Of a stretch of DNA of 64,000 bases, positions 44,524 through 53,223 are shown piece after piece. Made by a program: the position numbers and the translations under genes. The DNA lies in assembly GCF_003182355.1 (NCBI RefSeq), contig NZ_QGTW01000003.1, positions 1-64,000 of the forward strand. Reading direction: 5' to 3'. Origin of the DNA: Cytobacillus oceanisediminis. Its GTDB lineage: Bacteria; Bacillota; Bacilli; Bacillales; Cytobacillaceae. The number at the start of each line of letters is the position of its first letter. Position 1 is the first letter of the stretch. A model generated the notes under the pieces. The model searched no databases and was not told where the DNA came from. It saw only the letters and a program-made list of their open reading frames with translations.

Positions 44524-45084
44524 ATGCTCAAGAAACGTGATCTTCACGACTGCCATGCTTTGTATGATTTAATGACGCACCCTGATGTCTTCCCTTTTGT
44601 TCGCCAAAAAGCCAATTCCTATGATGAATTTATGTTTATAACAAAGCAGACAATCGAAGCAGAAGAACGCGGTGAATTGATTTCACGCACAATTCTTGAT
44701 GAATGGGGCGCTCCGATTGGGACGATTAATTTATTCGACATCCAGGACAATGCAGGATTTTTAGGTACATGGCTAGGAAAACCCTACCACGGGAAGGGCT
44801 ACAACAAATTAGCCAAGGATGCTTTCTTTGAAGAGCTTTTTTATGAAACAGGCATTGAAACCATCTTCATGAGAATTCGAAAAGAAAATATCCGCTCGCA
44901 AAAAGCTGCAGAAAAGCTTCCTTATGTCATTCTTGCAAATGAAACAAGAAGGTCTGTGTATGATCAATTAAATGCCAATGGCGATATATACAATTTATAT
45001 GAAATTCCAAAGGATTTATATATGCTGCATGTTATGCGGCAAGGAGTTACAGCCCAAGTATCGTCCCAATTACTGGAGGCTTAG
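44524..45084 (+). CDS. GNAT N-acetyltransferase (RimJ/RimL-like)
   Basis: A 186-residue GNAT protein. Motifs: RTILDEWGAPIGTINLFDI, LGTWLGKPYHGKGYNKLAKD (acetyl-CoA loop), and TIFMRIRKENIRSQKAAEKL, typical of the RimJ/RimL (acetyltransf_3) group. Extra C-terminal residues (about 145-186) follow. Its acceptor is unknown. The start is ATG 44524 with GGAGGG 7 nt upstream, and that site is buried in a small hairpin. An unusual structured leader precedes it, so it is probably translationally regulated. Confidence 0.88.
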   Translation: MLKKRDLHDCHALYDLMTHPDVFPFVRQKANSYDEFMFITKQTIEAEERGELISRTILDEWGAPIGTINLFDIQDNAGFLGTWLGKPYHGKGYNKLAKDAFFEELFYETGIETIFMRIRKENIRSQKAAEKLPYVILANETRRSVYDQLNANGDIYNLYEIPKDLYMLHVMRQGVTAQVSSQLLEA

Positions 45085-45091
45085 CAGATGT

Positions 45092-45125
45092 GAAAGCACT
45101 TGCTCTTTTGAACGAGTGCTTTTTA
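45092..45125 (+). terminator. GNAT gene terminator
   Basis: Stem AAAGCACT/AGTGCTTT with TTTT tail. Confidence 0.85.
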
Positions 45126-45135
45126 TTATGTTAAG

Positions 45136-45168
45136 AAAAAACAGCTGCACCGAATTGGGCAGCTGTTA
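45136..45168 (-). terminator. Terminator of the small acidic gene
   Basis: Minus strand AACAGCTGC/GCAGCTGTT and TTTTTT. Confidence 0.88.
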
Positions 45169-45327
45169 ACTAGTTACACTGGATTCCTGTTCCTCTGCTT
45201 TTTCACTAATTCCCGTTTGCGACAGCAGCTCTTCCAGTTCTTCATTTGTCAGTGTTTCAAATCGGCCATCGAAAAACATGACTTGGGTCTGATTCGGATT
45301 AATCCTGTTTAAATTAAAGCTCATCAT
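45166..45327 (-). CDS. Small acidic protein (53 aa), unknown
   Basis: A 53-residue protein starting MMSFNLNRINPNQTQVMFFD and ending with the acidic helix NEELEELLSQTGISEKAEEQ. Family not recognised. The start (ATG 45327 or the next ATG) is supported by AAGGAGGAGA just upstream; the longer frame reads through that site. A strong terminator follows. Similar short Bacillus proteins are often annotated as hypothetical. Confidence 0.65.
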   Translation of the reverse strand: MMSFNLNRINPNQTQVMFFDGRFETLTNEELEELLSQTGISEKAEEQESSVTS

Positions 45328-45822
45328 CTTCTCCTCCTTCCTAAAAATAAGCTGCAGACAGGACAACAGTGCAATTCTAATTTGAAATGGTTTCTTTATT
45401 AATTTATACTCCACAAGTGTAAACGTTTTCATTCCTAATTTTTAAAAGTTCACATAATTGAAAAAATGATGTGTCGATTTTATAACTTTTCTTCAGAATG
45501 ATGAAACCTTCCCGCAGGAGGGCTGAGGATTCATCATTCTGATGCCAAATCTTTGATTTAGGCTAAGTACCTTTTTTGTTTTCTTATAAAGACACTTCTG
45601 TGGGAATTTTTCGTCTGTATAGACCTTTTATAAAGAATATCTTTGGACTTACTTCTATTTTTGTTTGTCTGCTAGCATGAAAAAGATTCCCTGCTGCTAA
45701 TTACGTTAAAATCCAATAAAAATAAACCTTTTTCACTATTAAACTATTTTTAAAAAGATGGTAAAGTAATCGGGTTATTTCTTCGACTGTCAGCATAGTA
45801 CCTTAGATATGGAGGATAATGA
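45328..45822. other. Gene-free region with a perfect 12-bp inverted repeat
   Basis: CAGAATGATGAA (45494-45505) and TTCATCATTCTG (45530-45541) form a perfect 12-bp stem around 24 nt that include CCC/GGG pairing. No T tract follows, so it is not a standard terminator. The rest is AT-rich, with no gene seen. Upstream of the MscS gene. Confidence 0.55.
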
Positions 45823-46932
45823 ATGGATTTTATTAATTTAGAAAATACATGGGTGCGGATAGGCATCTCAGCAGGTATCCTTTTACTGTTTTTAGCACTG
45901 AGAAAGGTTTTTACAACTTACGTTTTTAAAATGATTCTCTCTTTTATGCAAAAGAGGAAAGTCGAAACGGCAGCAAATATTTTAATTGCATTTGAAAAGC
46001 CCGTTAGATTGCTTTTCGTCATCATTGGACTTCAGCTTGCTCTTAAATTCTTCCCTTATGATCTTATTGCCGATAACCGGGAAACACAGATTTTCCGGAC
46101 ACTCTTTGTTTTATTGATCACCTGGGGCCTTTTTAATTTAAGTTCAACCATTACGATCATTTTCCCCCGCCTCATGAATAAGCTCGACATTGATGTCGAT
46201 CGGATTGTTATTCCTTTTATAACGAAGATTGCAAAACTGATTATCGTTGTATTGGGCATTACAATTATTGCAGAGGAATGGAACTATAACATCAATGGAT
46301 TTATTGCCGGTTTGGGACTTGGCGGATTGGCTTTCGCGCTTGCTGCAAAAGAAACGGTCAGTAACTTTTTTGGCGGAGTTGTCATTGTGACAGAAAAGCC
46401 TTTTACTATCGGGGATTGGATTAAAACTCCAAGTGTGGAAGGAACTGTTGAGGATATTACCTTTAGAAGTACGAAAATCAGAACGTTCGCCCAGGCTCTT
46501 GTAACGGTCCCCAATTCAACGCTTGCCAACGAACCAATCATCAACTGGTCCAAAATGGGTAAAAGGCAGATTGCTTTCCATCTTGGCGTTACCTATACTA
46601 CACCAAAACTTAAGCTTGAAAAATTGGTGAGGAGAATCGAGCAGATGCTCATTGACCACAAAGACATTCATAACGATACAATTCTTGTTAAATTTGATCG
46701 TTTTAACGATTCCAGCCTGGATATATACCTGTACTTCTTCACAACTGTCACTACATTTGCTGAGTACTTAAACATCAAGGAGGATGTTAATTTCAGGATT
46801 ATGGACTTGCTTGAAGAAGAAGGTGTAGAAGTCGCATTCCCTACCCGAACACTAATTGTCCAGCAGGACGGAATGGCAGTTGATGAACAGCAAGATCTGC
46901 TGAAAAAAGAACGATTGCATTCACATTCGTAA
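45823..46932 (+). CDS. MscS-family mechanosensitive channel
   Basis: A 369-residue membrane protein of the small-conductance mechanosensitive channel family. About four to five N-terminal helices are followed by the pore-lining helix GFIAGLGLGGLAFALAAKETVSNFFGGVV (about 155-183, many Gly and Ala), then the beta domain (FTIGDWIKTP, GTVEDITFRSTKIRT, TVPNSTLANEPIINWS) and the alpha/beta C-terminal domain. Opens under membrane tension to release solutes on hypo-osmotic shock. B. subtilis has several (YkuT, YhdY, YfkC); which this is cannot be told. Confidence 0.93.
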   Translation: MDFINLENTWVRIGISAGILLLFLALRKVFTTYVFKMILSFMQKRKVETAANILIAFEKPVRLLFVIIGLQLALKFFPYDLIADNRETQIFRTLFVLLITWGLFNLSSTITIIFPRLMNKLDIDVDRIVIPFITKIAKLIIVVLGITIIAEEWNYNINGFIAGLGLGGLAFALAAKETVSNFFGGVVIVTEKPFTIGDWIKTPSVEGTVEDITFRSTKIRTFAQALVTVPNSTLANEPIINWSKMGKRQIAFHLGVTYTTPKLKLEKLVRRIEQMLIDHKDIHNDTILVKFDRFNDSSLDIYLYFFTTVTTFAEYLNIKEDVNFRIMDLLEEEGVEVAFPTRTLIVQQDGMAVDEQQDLLKKERLHSHS

Positions 46933-46996
46933 AAAGAGAAAAAGTTAGCCTTTAGTTTAGGCTGTTTTCGCAAACTTTGTTGCTAAGTGAGAGAGG

Positions 46997-47048
46997 TTGA
47001 TTTCCGCTCCAGGATGCTCAGCGAACCGCGGGGCATTGAATAAGCTTC
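46997..47048 (+). mobile_element. MITE-like element, copy 7 (deleted fragment)
   Basis: It shares the block GTTGATTTCCGCTCCAGG, then GCTCAGCGAACCGCGG joined directly to GGCATTGAATAAGCTTC, so the middle ~60 bp and the right half are missing. No termini remain. Confidence 0.7.
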
Positions 47049-47074
47049 AAATTCCCTATTCCATAGAATAATGA

Positions 47075-47109
47075 AAGTGTCCCAATTGTTTGGGGCGCTT
47101 TTTTTTTTT
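47075..47109 (+). terminator. mscS terminator
   Basis: AGTGTCCC/GGGGCGCT stem with two G-U pairs, followed by a run of about 10 T. Confidence 0.85.
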
Positions 47110-47267
47110 GAATTTTAGCAATCTAATTGTGAAGTTTGGGAATAGAATCAGCAGTCTAATGATAGAACAGAGGTTAAGACCTATCTATACAAAAAAGATA
47201 AAAATAAGCCTGCTCCCACTTTCTATGTTATAATTCTTTCGTCACTTCACAGAAAGAGGAAAATTTC

Positions 47268-48635
47268 ATGGATCAGACATACAACAAAAAAGAAAAACTG
47301 CGACAGCTTTTATTCATTTTAATTCCTATTCTTATTACACAGCTTGCCATGTATTCAATGACTTTTATTGATACATTGATGACAGGACGCTACAGTTCAG
47401 ATGATTTGGCAGGAGTAGCCATTGGCTCTTCCCTTTGGGTTCCTGTTTTTACTGGGCTGAGCGGTATCCTTCTGGCTGTTACGCCGATCGTTTCGCATTT
47501 GGTCGGGGCAAAGAAACAGGGTAATGTTGCTTTTTCCGTCATACAGGGTGTCTATTTGTCAGTTATTATGGCTCTCATTGTTTTTGCAGCAGGTGCATTT
47601 TCATTAACGCCCATTTTAAACGGGATGAGCCTGGAAAGCCGGGTACACGAAACTGCATTTGATTACCTGGCAGCTTTAAGCACTGGATTGATTCCCCTAT
47701 TTGCATACAATGTGTTAAGATCTTTTATCGATGCTCTCGGAAAGACACGGGTAAGCATGATCATCACACTCATATCCCTGCCTATCAACGTGGTTTTTAA
47801 TTATTTATTCATTTACGGAAAGTTTGGCTTTCCAGAACTGGGCGGCGCTGGAGCTGGTTTTGCTTCTGCAATTACCTATTGGCTGATTACCCTTATCTCT
47901 TTTTATATTATTCATAAACATACTCCTTTTTCATCTTATGGAGTATTCCGGAAACTTCATGCAGTTTCTTTGGCAAAATGGAAGGAAATTCTTTTGATCG
48001 GGATCCCTATTGGTTTATCGATCTTTTTCGAAACGAGCATTTTTTCTGCCGTTACTCTATTAATGAGCAATTTTGAAACAAAGGTAATTGCCGCCCATCA
48101 AATTGCACTGAATTTTGCTTCTTTGCTATATATGATTCCACTTAGCATCTCAATGGCTTTAACGATTGTAGTAGGTTTTGAAGTCGGGGCTGCAAGGTAT
48201 GGGGATGCGAAAGAGTACAGCTGGATAGGAGTGGTCATAGCTGTTTTAATGGCATTGGTATGCGCCGCCATCCTTCTGCTTTTTCCGGAAGAAGTGGCTT
48301 CCATCTATACAAAAGATGCTAATGTTTTAAAACTGACGGCACATTTCCTGATTTACGCATTGTTCTTCCAGCTTTCCGATGCCATACAGGCACCAGTCCA
48401 AGGGGCCTTGCGCGGCTACAAGGATGTAAATGTTACTTTTATTATGTCACTTATTTCCTACTGGGTGATCGGGCTTCCTTTCGGCTATTATCTTGCCAAT
48501 TATACAAGCTGGGGAGCATATGGCTATTGGATCGGTTTAATTACCGGACTGGCTGCAGGTGCCATCACATTAACAAGCCGCCTTATTTATATTCAAAAAA
48601 GGAAATTCCCTGCCGGTTTACAGAAGAACTCTTAG
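47268..48635 (+). CDS. MATE-family efflux transporter
   Basis: A 455-residue transporter with 12 predicted membrane helices in two MATE repeats. Segments: ITQLAMYSMTFIDTLMTGRYSSDDLAGVAIG in helix 1-2, GLSGILLAVTPIVSHLVGAK and, in the second half, AAHQIALNFASLLYMIPLSISMALTIVVGFEVGA. It exports cationic drugs or metabolites using Na+ or H+. Similar to Bacillus YeeO/NorM-like proteins. Start ATG 47268 with AAAGAGGAAA upstream. A MITE copy starts 5 bp after the stop codon. Confidence 0.94.
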   Translation: MDQTYNKKEKLRQLLFILIPILITQLAMYSMTFIDTLMTGRYSSDDLAGVAIGSSLWVPVFTGLSGILLAVTPIVSHLVGAKKQGNVAFSVIQGVYLSVIMALIVFAAGAFSLTPILNGMSLESRVHETAFDYLAALSTGLIPLFAYNVLRSFIDALGKTRVSMIITLISLPINVVFNYLFIYGKFGFPELGGAGAGFASAITYWLITLISFYIIHKHTPFSSYGVFRKLHAVSLAKWKEILLIGIPIGLSIFFETSIFSAVTLLMSNFETKVIAAHQIALNFASLLYMIPLSISMALTIVVGFEVGAARYGDAKEYSWIGVVIAVLMALVCAAILLLFPEEVASIYTKDANVLKLTAHFLIYALFFQLSDAIQAPVQGALRGYKDVNVTFIMSLISYWVIGLPFGYYLANYTSWGAYGYWIGLITGLAAGAITLTSRLIYIQKRKFPAGLQKNS

Positions 48636-48640
48636 AAGAA

Positions 48641-48827
48641 AGTTCTGTTAAACTTGCCTGTTCATTTCCACTCCAGTGGGCGGTCCGGGAGCTTCCTCTG
48701 CTCCCAGCGCCTGTAGGGTCTCCTTTAGACTAAACATCCTTGGATCATCACCGTACGAAGGAAATGCGAAGCAATTCGAGGATCTCGGTTTTCCTTTCCA
48801 ATATCAAGAATAAGCTTTAACAGAGCC
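48641..48827 (+). mobile_element. MITE-like element, copy 8 (~187 bp)
   Basis: It starts AGTTCTGTTAAACTTGCCTG and ends AATAAGCTTTAACAGAGCC. The flanking 8-mers differ (TAGAAGAA and AAAAGGAA), so the target duplication has decayed. The internal region is shorter than in copy 4. Confidence 0.78.
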
Positions 48828-48836
48828 AAAAGGAAA

Positions 48837-48870
48837 ACAAAAGCCATCGTGTTTTAGCGATGGCTTTTGT
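48837..48870 (-). terminator. SDR gene terminator (bidirectional stem)
   Basis: Perfect stem ACAAAAGCCATCG/CGATGGCTTTTGT. It serves the minus-strand SDR gene and could also stop transcripts from the left. Confidence 0.88.
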
Positions 48871-49643
48871 TATTCCTGATATATTTTTCCCAAAACGTCT
48901 TTCCCGCCTGTAACTGGAATGATGCTGCCTGTAATAAAACCTGATTTTTCATCCGCCAGAAAACTGATTACCCTTGCGATATCCTCCCCTGTTCCAGGCC
49001 TGCCCACAGGCGAGGCGCTGTCTTCAACTGTAGTTATGTCTTCAATGTTTTTTTCCTTCCATTCTCCTATAATATCGCCGGGGCACACCATATTTGCGGT
49101 TATTCCATTGCCGGCTTCTTCTAGCGCAATTGATTTTGTTAATGAAGCTGCACCCGTTTTAGCTGCCGCAAAAGCAGAGCGGTAAATCCAGCCTGACGCT
49201 GCTTCCACCCTATCAAAACCAATAGTAACGATACGCCCCCACTTGTTTTCCCTCATCTTCGGAAGAAGCAGCTTTGATAAATAAAAAACTGCATTCAGAT
49301 TCCCATTTATAAGGTAATTCCATTGTTCAAAAGTATAATCTGCCATCTCTTTTCGTTCATGGACGTATGGGCCGGCATTATGTATTAAAATATCAATTGC
49401 GGGAAACTCGCTAAGTGCAGCCTCAGCCATCTTTTCACAATCCGAAGATATGGTAATATCTCCTTGAATAGCTATATTTTTTGTTCCATACTTCTCGGTC
49501 AGTTCTTTGCATAATGAGACAGCTTCCTTTTGACTGCTACGGTAATTGATCACCAGATGGACACCATTTTCAGCGAGTGCAATCGCCGTTCTTTTACCAA
49601 TCCCTGTTGCTCCTCCCGTGATTAAAGCTGCTTTATCTCTCAC
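48870..49643 (-). CDS. SDR-family oxidoreductase lacking the catalytic Tyr
   Basis: A ~257-residue classical SDR. Coenzyme motif ALITGGATGIGKRTAIAL, then HNAGPYVHERKEM (NAG). The usual YxxxK of the active site reads RSAFAAAKTGAASL, so Phe replaces the catalytic Tyr, and the Ser position (IVTIGFDR) is not Ser. C-terminal SGFITGSIIPVTGG is standard. Related Bacillus proteins are annotated as 3-oxoacyl-ACP reductase-like, but this one may be a binding protein or act with an altered mechanism. The start is GTG 49643, GAGGGG 7 nt upstream. Confidence 0.85.
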   Translation of the reverse strand: MRDKAALITGGATGIGKRTAIALAENGVHLVINYRSSQKEAVSLCKELTEKYGTKNIAIQGDITISSDCEKMAEAALSEFPAIDILIHNAGPYVHERKEMADYTFEQWNYLINGNLNAVFYLSKLLLPKMRENKWGRIVTIGFDRVEAASGWIYRSAFAAAKTGAASLTKSIALEEAGNGITANMVCPGDIIGEWKEKNIEDITTVEDSASPVGRPGTGEDIARVISFLADEKSGFITGSIIPVTGGKDVLGKIYQE

Positions 49644-49882
49644 AAAATTACCCCTCAATTTTTTTAAAATTTTATATACGCCATTAACAATATACTAGTA
49701 ACTACGCTGTATTTATGCAAATAATAAGAAGTTTTTCCTTCCTGCCATTTAAATTTTTAAGGGATAGGCAAGCTTTTGCAGTGAAAATTCTTAACGGATA
49801 GGCTCTTTTCAGCATAGTATAAAATGACTTTAAATGCCTGGCTGAGCCTTGTCAGCAGTATTGCAAGGAAAGGATGAGAAGG

Positions 49883-50362
49883 ATGTTCCCGTGGAATCTT
49901 TTTCCATTTAATAAAGATATGAAGAATATGATGCAACAGATGAAACCGGAAGAGATAGATAAATATGTCCAAAATATCATGGGGCAAATGTTCCCTCAAA
50001 ATATGCAAGGGATGTCCGGCACCCCGGATTTTATGAAAGAATTTAATACAGCTGCGGCTGGCCAAAAACAGCCAAATCCTTCAGCATTGGATTCCTCCGT
50101 ATTTGAAACCCATGATCATGTATATATTAGAATGCCCATTAAAAAGGAAGATTGGCTCAAAGATATGAAGCTTTACCATACCTCAAATCAAATGATTATT
50201 GAACATATTCCTGAGAAGGATGATAAGCATATCATTACCCTCCCGGCCATTGTAAAAAGAAAAGGTTCAACTGCCCACTTTAAGGATGGATTTCTGGAGA
50301 TTAAAATACCGAAAAACGTAGATATGCAATATTCAGAAATAGACGTAACCGAAATCCTTTAA
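49883..50362 (+). CDS. Hsp20-like spore protein (GerT type)
   Basis: A 159-residue protein. N-terminal ~60 residues are Met/Gln/Asn-rich (MFPWNLFPFNKDMKNMMQQM); an alpha-crystallin-like domain follows (about 75-155, VFETHDHVYIRMPIKKEDW to GFLEIKIPKNVDM). It resembles the spore-associated Hsp20 proteins GerT/CotM/CotP of Bacillus; assignment to GerT is tentative. It is followed 27 bp later by a second Hsp20 gene, likely one operon. ATG 49883 is chosen because the earlier ATG (49874) lies in the purine-rich ribosome region. Confidence 0.78.
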   Translation: MFPWNLFPFNKDMKNMMQQMKPEEIDKYVQNIMGQMFPQNMQGMSGTPDFMKEFNTAAAGQKQPNPSALDSSVFETHDHVYIRMPIKKEDWLKDMKLYHTSNQMIIEHIPEKDDKHIITLPAIVKRKGSTAHFKDGFLEIKIPKNVDMQYSEIDVTEIL

Positions 50363-50389
50363 CATCTCTGTTAAGAAAGGAGAACAATC

Positions 50390-50887
50390 ATGGACATGGA
50401 AAAATGGACAGAATTGATTAAATTGTCGGCCCAGTATCAAGATCAAGATTTCTGGAAAGGGTTTCTGGCGCCGGAAAGTTCGGATTTAAACAAAAGGCGT
50501 TCCTTTTCAGGCCTTGAAAAAGGAAAAATCAATACTTTCCTTTCCACCCAAGAAGTTTATCCCCGCTGTGATATGTATGAAGCCGGCGGAAGGATTATTA
50601 TTGAAGCAGAACTTCCAGGAGTGGAGAAAGACGACATAAAAGTAACCCTTATACAAGATGACCTTATTATTAAAGGAAAATGCAGCTCATTTCAGAATCA
50701 TTTCCGCTACTTTTTAAAGGAAAGGCCGAGCAGAACTTTTGAAAAGAAGCTGACTATCCCTTTTCCTATTGATAAAAGCCGCATTGAAACCTCGTTCAGC
50801 CATGGAATTCTTTCGATCACCCTTCCAATCCAGAACGATGGGGGTGAAAAGGTGCCTATTTATATGAAGAATAATGGAGCGAGCTAG
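50390..50887 (+). CDS. Hsp20/alpha-crystallin protein, probable spore-coat type (CotM/CotP-like)
   Basis: A 165-residue protein. Alpha-crystallin domain from about 60 to 155: CDMYEAGGRIIIEAELPGVEKDDIKVTL (conserved LPGVxKxDI), RTFEKKLTIPFPID and SFSHGILSITLPI (GILxxxxP). A small heat-shock fold, commonly part of the Bacillus spore coat or crust. Second gene of a two-Hsp20 operon. Its TAG stop shares the palindrome CTAG with the stop of the convergent GNAT gene. Start ATG 50390 with AAAGGAGAA upstream. Confidence 0.85.
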   Translation: MDMEKWTELIKLSAQYQDQDFWKGFLAPESSDLNKRRSFSGLEKGKINTFLSTQEVYPRCDMYEAGGRIIIEAELPGVEKDDIKVTLIQDDLIIKGKCSSFQNHFRYFLKERPSRTFEKKLTIPFPIDKSRIETSFSHGILSITLPIQNDGGEKVPIYMKNNGAS

Positions 50888-51381
50888 CTCAAAAATTTAT
50901 CATAGCAATAAAACGGATTGTCCCTGTCCATGTAAATGGTGCCAACTTTTGTATATTTGTTTTTTTCAAACAAGCTTTGTGCCTTTTTATTAAGTGAGTA
51001 AGTATCCGTTCTCATGTAAGGAACACCTTGGCTGACAGCATAACTTTCAGCAAATTCAATAAGCTTGCTGGCAATTCCCTCTCCCCTAATTTCAGGATCC
51101 ACTGCCAGGCGGTGGAATACATAGCATGACGCATCCTTTCTCCACCCGGCACCTTTATATTCTTCAGCCTGATTTTGGTCAACTGTAATGGAACCAGTGA
51201 CACTTCCATTCAGGACAGCAGTATATAATGTTCCTGCTTTAATATCGGTTAAAAAATCTTGATCCTTTGGGTATGTCCGATTCCATTGGTCATTATCCTC
51301 AGATTCCATGATATCAACTGTTTGTTTAACGATATCCATAATTTTTCCCAGGTCCTGTTCTGTACCTTTTCGTATTTCCAC
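50884..51381 (-). CDS. GNAT N-acetyltransferase
   Basis: A 165-residue GNAT protein. Motif A: VFHRLAVDPEIRGEGIASKLIEFAESYA; motif B: YSLNKKAQSLFEKNKYTKVG. N-terminal IRKGTEQDLGKIMDIV is a usual opening. Acceptor unknown. Convergent with the Hsp20 gene; stop codons overlap by 3 bases (TAG on both strands in CTAG). No terminator between them. Confidence 0.88.
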   Translation of the reverse strand: MEIRKGTEQDLGKIMDIVKQTVDIMESEDNDQWNRTYPKDQDFLTDIKAGTLYTAVLNGSVTGSITVDQNQAEEYKGAGWRKDASCYVFHRLAVDPEIRGEGIASKLIEFAESYAVSQGVPYMRTDTYSLNKKAQSLFEKNKYTKVGTIYMDRDNPFYCYDKFLS

Positions 51382-51494
51382 TTAAAATCACCTGTCATTT
51401 CTAATGTAATGTCTTCTAAATAATGTTCCTTTCACGAAGTAAATACATACATTAAATAGACAAGTATAATATACAGTTATGGCAGATAAAATAC

Positions 51495-51525
51495 AAAAAG
51501 ACAGCCTTGTCAGGCTGCCTTTTTT
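51495..51525 (-). terminator. Terminator of CAP-domain gene
   Basis: Minus strand GGCAGCCT/AGGCTGTC, then TTTTTG; the plus strand also has TTTTTT. It can work both ways. Confidence 0.85.
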
Positions 51526-51538
51526 GAGAAATCCTATA

Positions 51539-52315
51539 TTATTTTCCGATAAACATTTGTGTCCAGTAGTTGCCGTCTGCAACATGGCCCACACCAAGGT
51601 GTGTGAAACTTGCATTCATAATGTTTTTACGGTGGCCTTCACTGTTCATCCATGCATTTACAACTTCTTCAGGTGAACGCTGGCCCATTGCAATGTTTTC
51701 ACCAGCAGTGCGGTAAGAAATGCCGAATTGCTTCATCATATCAAATGGTGAACCGTAAGTTGGGCTTGTATGGCTGAAGTAGTTTTTAGCATTCATATCA
51801 CGTGACTTTTCACGTGCCACTTTGCTTAGTTCAACATCTAGTTTAAGTGCAGGTACGCCTGCTTTAGCGCGTTCCTGGTTTGTTAATTCGAACACTTTTT
51901 GTTCAAATGCACTTACTTCAGAAGTTGCCGGTGCTGCTGCTTTTGGCTTCTCAGCTGGTGCCTGCTGCTGTTGCGCAGGCTGTTGAGCTGGAGCTTTTGC
52001 AGGTTCTTGTGCTTTAGCAGGCTGTTGAGCTGGGGCTTTTGCAGGTTCTTGTGCTTTAGCCGGCTCTTGTACAGGCGCTTTCGGCTTTTGTGCTTCTTCT
52101 TTATTTACTTGAGCATTTCCCCAATTAATATTGTAGTTTTTTAAATATTTTTGAAGAATACTATTGATTTGTTCTTGGCTTAAGTTGCCAGTTTGATAGT
52201 AAAATACCTTTGATTGAACTTGTACAGGCTCTGCTGCATCTGCTTTATTTGCTGCAGGGTTAGATACTAATAATGCTGCTGCAGCTGCTACTGAAAAAAT
52301 CAATTTCTTATTCAT
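51539..52315 (-). CDS. Secreted CAP/SCP-domain protein (YkwD-like)
   Basis: A 258-residue secreted protein. Signal peptide 1-28 (KKLIFSVAAAAALLVSNPAA), a short N-terminal domain (40-75), a Pro/Ala/Gln/Lys linker with two exact 14-residue repeats AQEPAKAPAQQPA(K/Q) (88-115), and a C-terminal CAP (SCP/PR1) domain from about 135: FELTNQERAKAGVPAL, SHTSPTYGSPFDMM, GENIAMGQRSPEEVV, WMNSEGHRKNIMN. In Bacillus, YkwD/SafA-like proteins have this layout; the role is unknown, with links to spore germination or cell wall. Confidence 0.93.
   Translation of the reverse strand: MNKKLIFSVAAAAALLVSNPAANKADAAEPVQVQSKVFYYQTGNLSQEQINSILQKYLKNYNINWGNAQVNKEEAQKPKAPVQEPAKAQEPAKAPAQQPAKAQEPAKAPAQQPAQQQQAPAEKPKAAAPATSEVSAFEQKVFELTNQERAKAGVPALKLDVELSKVAREKSRDMNAKNYFSHTSPTYGSPFDMMKQFGISYRTAGENIAMGQRSPEEVVNAWMNSEGHRKNIMNASFTHLGVGHVADGNYWTQMFIGK
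51971..52054 (-). repeat. Tandem 42-bp repeat in CAP-protein linker
   Basis: Two units of 42 nt, each encoding AQEPAKAPAQQPA plus K or Q (residues 88-101 and 102-115). In-frame length variation is likely among strains. It is a coding repeat, not a CRISPR. Confidence 0.85.
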
Positions 52316-52703
52316 CTATTAAAATCCTCCCTGTTGTATGTTTTCTTTTGTTGTTCCGTGTGACTTGCAACATCATCATATCACAGGGTTTTTCGTAATA
52401 TTTCTGGGTGTATTTTACAATTAGCCAAATTCAGCTTCTTTATTAGAAAATTACAAGAATATAAAAACTATAAAAGTATCGTAAATCCTTATTTTAAAAG
52501 GTTTATAGTCCTATAAAAACGGGTAGAGGTATGGATGGGTATTTTTCACTATGGTGGAAATCCTCTTAAAACAATGCCATTTATATACTAAAAGATTGCT
52601 GTTGACAGGTTTTTAGGGTCGTGGTTATTTTTACGTTTATTACAGCGATGTAACAAAAATGAACGTCAGGATCACGAAAAAAGGGTAATTATACCTAGAA
52701 TAT
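52316..52703. other. Gene-free region, AT-rich
   Basis: About 390 bp between the CAP gene and the FixH-like gene terminator. The CAP-gene ribosome site is at the left edge. No open frame or clear promoter. The region TGTTGACAGG near 52600 on the plus strand has no gene to serve. Confidence 0.4.
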
Positions 52704-52730
52704 AAAAAACAGCCAGTGGCTGCTTTTTTA
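52704..52730 (-). terminator. Terminator of FixH-like lipoprotein gene
   Basis: Minus strand CAGCCA/TGGCTG with TTTTTT following. Confidence 0.85.
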
Positions 52731-53198
52731 GTGGCTGCTATGTTCTTCGGTATCTTCCTTATTTTCCAATTCTGATTTTGCTTGATCTTCTTCAGGTTCA
52801 CTAGGCTTCCCAATGATAAACTCTTTTTTTGGCATATTATGCATTCTCCGTGCAGTTACATGGGAGTATATATAGTAGGTTCCTTCTTCTGCAAAGCTTT
52901 TTTCAAGACGGTACACTCCATTTTCAGCGTCTTCAACAAGAATTTTCTCATGCTCTTCATCATTTGCTCTCCAGATTTCAAACTTAACTTCATCTGCATC
53001 TGTCACTTCTTCCTCGGCGTAAGTAACCTTTGCTTCAAAAACTACCGGTTCATTTACTTCTGCTTTGTCCGGGTTAATAGATAATTCTACTTCAAGAAAT
53101 TGCGGCTCTTCCTCGACAGCATCATTATCACTGCATGCTGCTAAACCAAATAACAGCAACAGCATTGGGAGCAAACTACGTTTTTTTATTCTTTTCAT
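52728..53198 (-). CDS. YtkA/FixH-like lipoprotein
   Basis: A 156-residue lipoprotein: signal MKRIKKRSLLPMLLLLFGLA and lipobox LAACS (Cys 22). The mature part is one beta-sandwich domain (LEVELSINPDKAEVNEPVVFEAKVTYAEEEV to YRLEKSFAEEGTYYIYSHVTAR), as in YtkA/FixH proteins associated with copper or cytochrome oxidase assembly. The tail is acidic. I class it by fold impression. It is last of four co-oriented genes with a two-component system. Confidence 0.8.
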   Translation of the reverse strand: MKRIKKRSLLPMLLLLFGLAACSDNDAVEEEPQFLEVELSINPDKAEVNEPVVFEAKVTYAEEEVTDADEVKFEIWRANDEEHEKILVEDAENGVYRLEKSFAEEGTYYIYSHVTARRMHNMPKKEFIIGKPSEPEEDQAKSELENKEDTEEHSSH

Positions 53199-53223
53199 TA
53201 TAAATCTCCTTTATATATACGTG

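Larger units (their letters stand above)
46933..47267. other. Intergenic region with a MITE fragment and terminator
   Basis: 46997-47048 is a fragment of the MITE family (GTTGATTTCCGCTCCAGGATG, then GGGGCATTGAATAAGCTTC) with an internal deletion. A terminator follows at 47075-47109. A TATAAT (47229-47234) may be the MATE-gene -10, but no -35 is convincing. Confidence 0.6.

Noticed and set aside
51971..52054. CRISPR-like repeat
   Set aside because: The two 42-bp units are adjacent and encode an in-frame protein linker; no spacers.
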